DNA of 24,178 nucleotides from JBBUEO01 sp038056915 (GTDB lineage Bacteria > Patescibacteriota > UBA1384 > UBA12157 > JAENIV01), in contig JBBUEO010000029.1 of assembly GCA_038056915.1 (NCBI GenBank), forward strand, positions 1 through 24,178, read 5' to 3'. A program made the translations under genes and the position numbers. The notes beneath the pieces are model-generated. The model made no database searches and was not told the DNA's origin. It worked only from the letters and a program-made list of their open reading frames with translations. This document shows positions 14,257 to 20,525 of this stretch, in pieces. The first letter of the stretch is position 1; every line of letters begins with the position of its first letter.

Positions 14257-15704
14257 AACAAGTTTAATTTGCGTTTTTCTATATTAAATTGTTCTCGTGC
14301 TATTTTAATTCGTTGTCTGCAAATCTCTATGTAATCAATTTTTTTATTTTTAAAGAGATAAACTTCCTGATTTTTTTCAATTCCAACAAATTTTCTACCC
14401 TCCAAAACCGATGCCACTAAAAAACTCCCGCTACCGCAGGCATTATCTAATATAATATTTCCAGGGCGAGAAAATGTTTTGATTAAGTATCTTCCTAATC
14501 CTACGGGTTTTTGAGTGGGGTGATATACTTGACCTTCACTTTCGGCGGTTTTAAAATATATAACATCTGTTGGATAACGTTCGCCGTTACTTTTAACTTC
14601 AACTGTTTTGAAATCTCCGTAACTTCCAGTGAGTTGATCTTTACGGAAACCTTTATTATAGGGTTCCCCGATTGACATCTGTGGATTGTAAAGAGGTTGT
14701 TCTTTATAAAAGATAAGAATATCTTCATGTTTGCGAAGGGGCTGTTTTTTTGCATTTAGAAAGTTGGTTGGTTTAGATTTAACCCATATAATTTTGTATT
14801 TGAAAAGTTTAGGGTTAGAAAGTGTAACTTTCGCTGCAAAATGACCTTGTGCGGTAAGAGCAATAACGCCTTTATCTTTAATAACTCTTTCATAGTGTTT
14901 CCAGAGTTTATTCAGGGGAATAATACTATCCCACTGATTTTGAGTGGTGCCATATGGTAAATCGCAAAGGATCATATCAATCGACTTTGGCGGAATATTT
15001 TTCATAACTTCTAAACAATCTCCCTCAATTACCTGATTTAGAAAATCATTTATCTTCTTTACAGGTTTCTTTGTTTCTTCCCTTTTTTGCGGTTTTGCTA
15101 TGATATTTAATCCAGCTTTCACTACGTCTAAAACTATGCCTTGAATCAATAAATTTTGGCTCCCTTTAATTATAATAGGTTCAAATTTTCTGTTAGCAGG
15201 TTGAAGTCTAATATGATTACCTTCACGGTAATATTTTTTTAAGGTCGCTTCATAATTATCTATCAGGGCGACGACCTTCTGACCATTTTTAGCTGTTCCT
15301 TGCTGTTTTACTAATATAATATCACCACTATTTATATCCTCGTCTATCATGCTGTTGCCTATGACTCGTAAAGCATAAATATTTCCAGTTCTTGGTAATT
15401 TGTTTTTAGTTATAGCTAAATATTCTGTGTTTGGGATGGCCTCTATGGGAGAGCCAGCCGCAATTGTCCCTGCGAGAGGAATTCTAACTAATTCTTCTGG
15501 TTTGTTTAATTTAATAGCTCGCGGCTCATTTTTGTGTCTTTTTAATAATCCCTCCCTGATTAAATTATCTACATGAAAATGGGCCGTTGAAACCGCGGAA
15601 ACATGAAGTACTTTTTTAATTTCTTCAAGAGATGGGGCGTAGCCTTTATCCTCAATAAACTTTTCAATAAAAGTTAATACTTCTTTTTGACGTTTAGTAA
15701 GCAT
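14253..15704 (-). CDS. LexA repressor fused to a beta-class DNA methyltransferase
   Basis: The 483-residue product is a continuous fusion. Residues 1-65 match the LexA winged helix ('RQKEVLTFIEKFIEDKGYAP', 'SLEEIKKVLHVSAVSTAHFH'). Residues 75-200 form the S24 peptidase: cleavage site A83-G84 in 'GTIAAGSP', nucleophile S118 in 'GNSMID', general base K156 in 'EATLKK'. All LexA autocleavage residues are present. After a Lys-rich linker (about 204-216), residues 220-483 form an amino-methyltransferase: motif IV D248-L-P-Y251, 'HPTQKP' (395-400), and AdoMet motif I 'DNACGSGSF' (420-428). The order IV then I defines the beta class; N6-adenine or N4-cytosine is the expected product. GGAGG precedes the ATG. 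A 17-bp palindrome covers its -10 box. I infer an autorepressor-methyltransferase that is cleaved after DNA damage. Confidence 0.92.
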   Translation of the reverse strand: MLTKRQKEVLTFIEKFIEDKGYAPSLEEIKKVLHVSAVSTAHFHVDNLIREGLLKRHKNEPRAIKLNKPEELVRIPLAGTIAAGSPIEAIPNTEYLAITKNKLPRTGNIYALRVIGNSMIDEDINSGDIILVKQQGTAKNGQKVVALIDNYEATLKKYYREGNHIRLQPANRKFEPIIIKGSQNLLIQGIVLDVVKAGLNIIAKPQKREETKKPVKKINDFLNQVIEGDCLEVMKNIPPKSIDMILCDLPYGTTQNQWDSIIPLNKLWKHYERVIKDKGVIALTAQGHFAAKVTLSNPKLFKYKIIWVKSKPTNFLNAKKQPLRKHEDILIFYKEQPLYNPQMSIGEPYNKGFRKDQLTGSYGDFKTVEVKSNGERYPTDVIYFKTAESEGQVYHPTQKPVGLGRYLIKTFSRPGNIILDNACGSGSFLVASVLEGRKFVGIEKNQEVYLFKNKKIDYIEICRQRIKIAREQFNIEKRKLNLF

Positions 15705-15744
15705 ATCAACCCCTCCTTATTTCAAAAGTTGTCCACAAGTTAAC

Positions 15745-15763
15745 TTTCGATTTATTTTCGATT
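15745..15763. promoter_or_regulatory. Tandem TTTCGATT repeat in the leader of the fusion gene
   Basis: TTTCGATT occurs at 15745-15752 and again at 15756-15763, with an 11-bp period close to one helical turn. It lies between the 17-bp palindrome and the start of the LexA-methyltransferase gene. It could be an additional protein-binding site; direct-repeat LexA boxes are known in alphaproteobacteria, but this sequence is not one I recognise. Confidence 0.4.
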
Positions 15764-15778
15764 ACAATACTATTGTAA
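15762..15778. promoter_or_regulatory. 17-bp inverted repeat, candidate LexA-fusion operator
   Basis: TTACAAT-ACT-ATTGTAA has perfect 7-bp arms and a 3-bp centre. It fully contains the minus-strand -10 box (ATTGTA on the plus strand, TACAAT on the minus). Bound protein would block polymerase, the classical arrangement for an autorepressor. It does not match the LexA boxes of E. coli or Bacillus, as expected for a distant LexA. Confidence 0.6.
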
Positions 15779-15799
15779 AACATAATTTTAAAATGTCAA
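15772..15799 (-). promoter_or_regulatory. Promoter of the LexA-methyltransferase gene
   Basis: On the minus strand TTGACA (15794-15799) and TACAAT (15772-15777) are separated by 16 bp. The predicted transcript has a leader of about 60 bases that contains the TTTCGATT repeat and the GGAGG ribosome site. Confidence 0.65.
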
Positions 15800-15973
15800 A
15801 TTTCGAAAAGGAGTTAAAATTCTTAGAGAAAAACAGGCAAAAAAGTTGCTAAAATTGACTCGAAACAGTTAAGAAGGAAAAGAATATCAAGGCCAGCAAA
15901 GACAACTGCTGGTAGTGTTTTAACACAATACGAACCAAGAAGAAAAAGAAGGAAAAAGGAAGAAAAATCATAA
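15793..15973 (+). pseudogene. Small Lys/Arg-rich frame with apparent frameshift
   Basis: Divergent from the LexA fusion, an ATG at 15793 opens 'MSNFEKELKFLEKNRQKSC' and stops at 15852. One base fewer in the A6 run at 15839-15844 would continue it in the frame 'VAKIDSKQLRRKRISRP' ... 'RRKRRKKEEKS', ending TAA at 15971-15973, about 59 residues in all and very basic. The palindrome at 15762-15778 lies just upstream, so both genes could share an operator. It may be a decayed small DNA-binding protein, a sequencing error in a homopolymer, or chance. No family is recognised and the ribosome site (AAGGAG, 15808-15813) is inside the first frame. Confidence 0.3.
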
Positions 15974-16027
15974 TTAACATATCTAAACATCCGCTATTAT
16001 ACTTTTCAGTATAGAAGTGGCGTATTC

Positions 16028-16051
16028 AACGGCTCATACCCTTGAGCCGTT
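16028..16051 (+). repeat. GGCTCA/TGAGCC hairpin, copy B
   Basis: The perfect 9-bp stem AACGGCTCA/TGAGCCGTT has a 6-nt loop and is followed after 15 bases by a T-rich run (GTATTTTTT). It resembles the hairpin at 3491-3512 with a compensatory pair change. It could terminate transcripts reading through from the small frame at 15793-15973. Confidence 0.5.
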
Positions 16052-16068
16052 AGATTTCTATCTGTATT

Positions 16069-16288
16069 TTTTGACCTAATTAAGTAATGTATCGCAAAAG
16101 CGGGGTCAAAATAAATAAATTTATTTAACGATAATTGATTAAATTCTTAAGAATTTAATCAACATAAAATATATTTCAATTTGTAGTAAAATAAAAAATA
16201 AATACGAAGATATAAAAAATATCGTCGAAGTGAATTATGAATGAAGCAGAGGGCGGTCAAAGCAGCGACAAAAATTGTAGATTCACTT
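16069..16288. repeat. Cluster of inverted repeats, including a 28-bp perfect palindrome
   Basis: Three separate inverted repeats lie here. TTTTGACC/GGTCAAAA (16069-16076 with 16104-16111) encloses 27 bases. A perfect 28-bp palindrome spans 16135-16162 (half-site TTGATTAAATTCTT). AAGTGAAT/ATTCACTT (16228-16235 with 16281-16288) encloses 45 bases. The stretch from 15974 to 16352 holds no convincing gene, so this density of symmetry is its main content. A structured RNA, a protein-binding region or degraded mobile DNA would all fit. Confidence 0.45.
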
Positions 16289-16302
16289 TAATATCAAAAA
16301 AA

Positions 16303-16350
16303 TCATTGAGAAAAATAGTTCTCAAACGTCTCAATGAAGTGAGGCGTTTG
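16303..16350 (-). terminator. Terminator of the three-gene minus-strand operon
   Basis: On the minus strand CAAACGCCTCA/TGAGACGTTTG forms an 11-bp stem (one G-U pair) starting three bases after the stop at 16353, followed by AGAACTATTTTT. A second stem TTGAGAA/TTCTCAA (16306-16312 with 16319-16325) overlaps its foot by three bases and is partly exclusive with it. Confidence 0.65.
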
Positions 16351-16352
16351 GG

Positions 16353-16925
16353 TTATACCCCCACCATCTGGGGAATTTCGTAAGCTTTGCCGTTCCAATG
16401 GACAAAAATCAAATTGCCTGATTGCTCGGTAAAAACTAGCATCCAGGAAAGATAAGTTTCTTTTGTCGGATCATAAATTTGGGTGGCAATTCTGACTGGT
16501 TTTTGTAAGAGTTCGGGATTATCATAAAGAGATTTGCCCTCGGTCGATAGAATATAAAGATGATATTTGCTCTCGGTTTTTTTGGTAACGACCAAAGTTT
16601 CGTCTTGTTTATCACCGTTGGTATCAGCGGTTGACGAGATGACATAGGTTTCGCCACCAGGAATTTTATAATCGATTTGGCTGCCAGAAGCTGTCGGCGA
16701 CGGTGTAGGAGAAAGTTTGGGGGAGGAACTTAATTGGGGACTGGGTGAAAAAGACATGGTGGTTTGAGGGCTGGGTAAAAAGGTAAGCGACTTGTTGTCC
16801 GTTTCTTTTGGTGATTTTAATAAAGAGTAACCGATATAACCAAAGACGATTAAAGTTATGATGATGATTCCCACCAGTAAGCCAGCAGTTTGACGATTTT
16901 TCCTTTTAGGCATATCCTCCCACAT
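16353..16925 (-). CDS. Membrane-anchored protein with Ser/Pro-rich linker, unknown function
   Basis: The product is up to 190 residues. 'MPKRKNRQ' at residue 5 is an alternative start; GGAGGG lies three bases before the first ATG and GGAGG too close to the second, so the start is uncertain. A basic N-terminus precedes one membrane segment (about 17-36). A linker rich in Ser, Pro and Thr (about 50-83, repeats of SPSPQ/SPTPSP type) leads to an extracellular beta-type domain. That domain holds 'DTNGDKQDE', which resembles a calcium-binding loop of FG-GAP or dockerin type. It is the last gene of the minus-strand unit, 28 bp after the LPG-synthase-like gene. Confidence 0.65.
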   Translation of the reverse strand: MWEDMPKRKNRQTAGLLVGIIIITLIVFGYIGYSLLKSPKETDNKSLTFLPSPQTTMSFSPSPQLSSSPKLSPTPSPTASGSQIDYKIPGGETYVISSTADTNGDKQDETLVVTKKTESKYHLYILSTEGKSLYDNPELLQKPVRIATQIYDPTKETYLSWMLVFTEQSGNLIFVHWNGKAYEIPQMVGV

Positions 16926-16953
16926 TTTCCCTCCGCGCTTAAAAATTTATTTC

Positions 16954-17982
16954 TCATACTTTCATTTTAATATAATTTTTTTGAAGACTCAAGAATGACC
17001 CCAGTCCAACCGGAATCGGCAGCCAAAAAGAAATCAAACGAAAGATTAATACCGCCGCTAATGCGGTTGATGCCGGCACGCCGAAACCGATAAAAATTAA
17101 AGATAAAGTGGCTTCTGAAACCCCTAACCCGCCGGGGATAAAGGATATTTGTGAGAGAATTTTGGCGGCTGCGTAGGTAAAAATCACAATTGCTATATGG
17201 GGCGGCCAGCCCAAACCAAGGAAAGCAAAATAGAGACAAAAAATATCTCCAAACCAGTAAAAAAGCGCCCCAAAGACGGCTGAAAGTTGATATTTTCTAT
17301 TTTGGGCTAAAATCTTCGTGGCTTGATAAATTTTTGGCGCCAAATCAATTACATTATGGTTTTGGATATTCGGCAGATGAAATATTCGAGCAAGCCATTG
17401 ATAAAATCGTCCGAGAGTAGCTAAAAATTTAATTAGAAGTTTTTGGTGACAATATAAATAAATTAGAAAACTAAAGACGGCTAAAGCAAAAAAGTAGGTT
17501 AACCAAATAATAATAGATTCTTGAGAGTACAATTTTGAGTTTGTTGGCGCAAAAGCCGCCCCAACAAGAAAAATAAGACCAAAGACCAGCCATACAATAA
17601 TAGTTCTGGCAATAAACATTAAGATAATATGGGCGGTTCGAATTTGCTTTAACCGATAAAAATAATATTCAACCGCTGCCGCGCCAAAAGTGCTAATCGG
17701 CAAGAATTGCAAAGCAAAAGAATCCATCAGAGAAATTTTTAGGACATCCTTGGGAGAAAGTCTTTCTCTGACCATTCTTAGCATTGTTAAATTAAGAATT
17801 GTTGAGCCAAAATAAGAAAAGGCCTCGGCAACAATTACTAAAATTAAAGCCCAAATATTGATTGTTTTAAGGATCTCAAAAGTTTCTTTAAGACCAACAA
17901 TCTTAGGGATCAAAAGCCAAATACCTATTCCGACAAGTAAAATAATCGCAATTTTTTTCCACGAAAAAGATTTAATGTCCAT
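16954..17982 (-). CDS. Lysylphosphatidylglycerol synthase TM-region family protein (UPF0104)
   Basis: The 342-residue product has about eight hydrophobic segments and the family hallmarks: 'SFALQFLPISTFGAAAVEYY' near residues 88-107, 'SQISFIPGGLGVSEATLSLI' near 275-294, and 'RLISFWLPIPVG' near the end. The family is named for the flippase-like membrane part of MprF and includes many stand-alone proteins such as YbhN. No soluble aminoacyl-transferase domain is attached, so a lipid-transport or envelope role is more likely than lipid aminoacylation. It lies 12 bp after the preceding minus-strand gene (17995-20232). Confidence 0.85.
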   Translation of the reverse strand: MDIKSFSWKKIAIILLVGIGIWLLIPKIVGLKETFEILKTINIWALILVIVAEAFSYFGSTILNLTMLRMVRERLSPKDVLKISLMDSFALQFLPISTFGAAAVEYYFYRLKQIRTAHIILMFIARTIIVWLVFGLIFLVGAAFAPTNSKLYSQESIIIWLTYFFALAVFSFLIYLYCHQKLLIKFLATLGRFYQWLARIFHLPNIQNHNVIDLAPKIYQATKILAQNRKYQLSAVFGALFYWFGDIFCLYFAFLGLGWPPHIAIVIFTYAAAKILSQISFIPGGLGVSEATLSLIFIGFGVPASTALAAVLIFRLISFWLPIPVGLGSFLSLQKNYIKMKV

Positions 17983-17994
17983 AATATGATCGGC

Positions 17995-20232
17995 TTAGAT
18001 GGGGATTTCATAGAGGTTGTTTTCTCCAAGCAGCCAAATTTTTCTTAATTTCGAGGAGACGACAAAATCAGTGATATTTTTAAGATCTTCGCTTAAAACA
18101 TACTGATGAATAAACCGACCTTCTTTATCAAATTCAAGAATTCGCGGCTGATTAGTCTGCCAGGAAGCATTATCCTTAGAGTCTCCCGCATCGAGAATAT
18201 AAAGATAAGGGGTATCAGCATCGGTAAAAATTTTTAATGGTTGGGAAATTTTATCAAAGGGAGCGGGAATATTTTGTAAAGAAAATTCTTGCTTCTTTGA
18301 TTTCTGAAGTTTAATTACCTGACCGTCATGTTTTAAAATAAAAATCGAGCCGTCAATTGCCAATGAAAAAGAATCTTTAAGATTTACACTTTCGGTGGAA
18401 ATATATTCTTGACCGCTGGAGAAAGATGCTTGGGTTGATGAATGTTTGTAAATTTGACCTACAACACCGTCAAGCAGATAGAGACTGCCTGAGTAGGCGG
18501 CGATTGAATTAGCGGTTTCCCAGCGGCCATCGGCAATTTTTGCTTGTTCGAGACTTTTACTGCTTGAATCAAATTGATAGAGATTTTGATTGTTGGTGTA
18601 GAGAAAAATTATCCTATCTTGTTTTGTTCCGGAAAGAAAATTGCCTTGACCCTTTCCGAGCTCAGCCGCTTTAGAGGGTGTCCCGCCGATGATATTTCCT
18701 TCTAAAATTTCGTTTTCAGTGACTAAAAAAGCTTGACCAGAGATAATATAAAGTTGTTTTGCCGGCACTTGAATTGTTAAAATAGGTTTCAGATTGTTAA
18801 AGCGAGTGGTAGCGGTTAATTTATCAAGCTCGGCTAAAGAATTGGCGATGGTTTCATTGGCATCTTTTTCAACTAATAGATTGCCTTTAATTTTATTAGC
18901 TTCGGTAATTGATGAAACAAATTTTTCTTTGGCTTCATCTTCATCTCCTAATGATTTTAGACTCAACCCCTCTTTCTGAGCAGCAATTGCCGTATCAAGG
19001 ATTTTTTGAGCCTCAAGGTTGCCAACTTTACCTTGCCGGTTTTTTAAAAATATCACCAGAATAATAATTAAAATTAAAATAATTGCCAAGATTATATAGA
19101 AGAAACGCCGTTGTTTTTTATCGCGGTAGGTGACTATAAGCCAATTGAAAAAAGATTTAAATAAGCCGCCAAGGATCGAAAAAAAATTGACTAATTTATT
19201 TGTTTTCAGAGAAGTTTTCGGTCGGGGTTGGTTTTGGTAGTAATGGACATATAAATCTGGAGAATATTTAATTTCTTCATCTTTTAAAAGTCCATCATCT
19301 CTTTTTATGTCGCTAATGAACTCTTTTTCAAAACGGTCCTCATTTGTTTTTGGGGTAGCTGTGGGAGTAATTTTGGGCGGTTTTTTGGCTCGGGGGATGA
19401 TTTTTAGAATTTTTTTGATCCCGGAGAAAATAATTTGAAAACCTTTAATCAAATTTTCTTTTCCGGCCCTTAGGATTTTATTTAGGCCGGTAAAGGAGGA
19501 TTCTGCTTGTTTATCAAGATAATAAACATTTTCTAAATCCTGAATTGGTTGGGAAGAAAGTTTATCTTTTGATAAAAGATTAATAATAATTAGGTTAACA
19601 TTTTTGACTTTTTCTTTTCGCAAAATGCGGCAGATTTGCATCGCCGCTTCTTGAGGGCTATTTAAAGTGATAATTTGCTGAATAGTGTCGAGAGGAATCC
19701 AACTAAAAAGACCACTGGTTGACAGAAGAATTTTATCATGTATTTTTAGTTCTCCCGAGACAGTGTTGGCAAAAGTTTTTAAAGGATGGGGTTCTCTTAC
19801 TTGAGCCAACCCAGCAGTTAAATGATTTATTTTTCCGTCTCTAAAAAGATAAGCCTCGACCTTACCGGCCGGGGCAAGATGCAGATTGCCTTCCGAGATA
19901 ACCGCAAAAATAGTATTTAAATTGCCGACCCAATCAGTTTCGCCGCTTTGGGTAATTTGCCCGAGATCTTCATTTAGATTTTTTAAGGCGTTTTCGATAT
20001 TAACCACATCCGAGGTACTACCGTCTTGAAAGTAATATTTAGCAAAATTTTGACAAATTTTTTGTCCAGTCTGAACTGTCGGAAACCAGGGAGAAATTAT
20101 TTCTACTAAGGAAAATATTTTTCCCATGGAAGATTTGGTTAGGTCATCGGCTTCGAAATGTTGACAAGCCAAAAATCTATCAGGCAGCCTACCAGCATTA
20201 GTGATTCGGGCGAATTGAATTTCGTAATTCAT
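17995..20232 (-). CDS. PP2C-like domain / membrane segment / beta-propeller-like protein
   Basis: The 745-residue product has three parts. Residues 1-225 resemble a PPM/PP2C phosphatase fold ('NLNTIFAVISEGNLHLAPAG', 'HDKILLSTSGLFSW'), but the metal-binding DGMGG-type motif is absent, so catalysis is doubtful. A Pro/Lys-rich linker leads to a single membrane segment at about 376-396. After a short helical stretch, residues about 470-745 contain recurring beta motifs ('LYIISG', 'LYQFDSSS', 'LYLLDGVVGQIYKHSS', 'LYILDAGD', 'IWLLGENNLYEI') typical of a beta-propeller outside the cell. It may sense or scaffold. The ATG lies eight bases after a T-run that ends the tRNA unit, with TAAAAT just upstream, so translation may be leaderless. 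Confidence 0.75.
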   Translation of the reverse strand: MNYEIQFARITNAGRLPDRFLACQHFEADDLTKSSMGKIFSLVEIISPWFPTVQTGQKICQNFAKYYFQDGSTSDVVNIENALKNLNEDLGQITQSGETDWVGNLNTIFAVISEGNLHLAPAGKVEAYLFRDGKINHLTAGLAQVREPHPLKTFANTVSGELKIHDKILLSTSGLFSWIPLDTIQQIITLNSPQEAAMQICRILRKEKVKNVNLIIINLLSKDKLSSQPIQDLENVYYLDKQAESSFTGLNKILRAGKENLIKGFQIIFSGIKKILKIIPRAKKPPKITPTATPKTNEDRFEKEFISDIKRDDGLLKDEEIKYSPDLYVHYYQNQPRPKTSLKTNKLVNFFSILGGLFKSFFNWLIVTYRDKKQRRFFYIILAIILILIIILVIFLKNRQGKVGNLEAQKILDTAIAAQKEGLSLKSLGDEDEAKEKFVSSITEANKIKGNLLVEKDANETIANSLAELDKLTATTRFNNLKPILTIQVPAKQLYIISGQAFLVTENEILEGNIIGGTPSKAAELGKGQGNFLSGTKQDRIIFLYTNNQNLYQFDSSSKSLEQAKIADGRWETANSIAAYSGSLYLLDGVVGQIYKHSSTQASFSSGQEYISTESVNLKDSFSLAIDGSIFILKHDGQVIKLQKSKKQEFSLQNIPAPFDKISQPLKIFTDADTPYLYILDAGDSKDNASWQTNQPRILEFDKEGRFIHQYVLSEDLKNITDFVVSSKLRKIWLLGENNLYEIPI

Positions 20233-20240
20233 AAAGATTT

Positions 20241-20274
20241 TAAAAAAAAAATTTAAGTCGGGGTGACCCGACTT
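20241..20274 (-). terminator. Terminator built from the 3' end of a tRNA
   Basis: On the minus strand AAGTCGGG/CCCGACTT forms a perfect 8-bp stem with a 4-nt loop, followed by AAATTTTTTTTTT. The stem consists of the 3' T-stem strand, acceptor 3' strand and discriminator base of the outer tRNA at 20258-20416. Termination and the tRNA cloverleaf are therefore alternative folds. Confidence 0.65.
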
Positions 20275-20416
20275 GAACGGGCGACCTCATCCGCCATAAG
20301 TTCGGGGCGACTGGACTTGAACCAGCGACCTCCGGACCCCCAGCCCGGCGCACTACCTGCTGTGCTACGCCCCGATTGGTGGGCGGACGCGCTCTATCCA
20401 ACTGAGCTACACCCCG
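20258..20416 (-). tRNA. Split tRNA (Pro-like) interrupted by a complete tRNA-Pro gene
   Basis: The 5' half (20382-20416) gives acceptor CGGGGTG, D-arm GCTC...GAGC and the 5' anticodon-stem strand CGTCCGCC. The 3' half (20258-20295) gives GGCGGATG, variable loop AGGTC, T-arm GCCCG-TTCAAGT-CGGGT, acceptor CACCCCG and A73. The two halves pair across an 86-base insert. C1-G72 with A73 is typical of bacterial tRNA-Pro, and the 3' half closely resembles the inserted tRNA-Pro with compensatory T-stem changes. No normal anticodon loop can be read: direct joining gives GCC-GGC without U33. It may be a pseudogene, an unusual intron-containing gene, or an assembly artefact. Confidence 0.55.
20302..20374 (-). 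tRNA. tRNA-Pro(GGG)
   Basis: A complete cloverleaf can be read on the minus strand: acceptor CGGGGCG/CGCCCCG with A73, D-arm GCAC/GTGC, anticodon stem CCGGG/TCCGG, loop CTGGGGG with anticodon GGG, variable loop AGGTC, and T-arm GCTGG-TTCAAGT-CCAGT. C1-G72 and A73 fit tRNA-Pro. CCA is not encoded. It lies inside the outer split tRNA, separated from its halves by 7 bases (CACCAAT) and 6 bases (ACTTAT). Confidence 0.92.
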
Positions 20417-20495
20417 AAATTATTATCTGACGCACTAAAAGTTGCGCTTATACCCATGGGCGATCAATAAATGACGAATGTCAGAAATCCATTTC

Positions 20496-20525
20496 ATTAT
20501 ATAACAATCTTTGATTTTTTTTCAA
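20496..20525 (-). promoter_or_regulatory. Promoter of the nested tRNA unit
   Basis: On the minus strand TTGAAA (20520-20525) and TATAAT (20496-20501) are separated by 18 bp. The -35 box overlaps the stop codon of the site-2 protease gene. About 75 bases separate the predicted start from the outer tRNA 5' end. Confidence 0.6.

Noticed and set aside
16237..16383. A 48-codon frame on the plus strand (begins MNEAEGGQ)
   Set aside because: It runs through the operon terminator and into the 3' end of the minus-strand gene at 16353-16925, has no ribosome site, and has no recognisable family.
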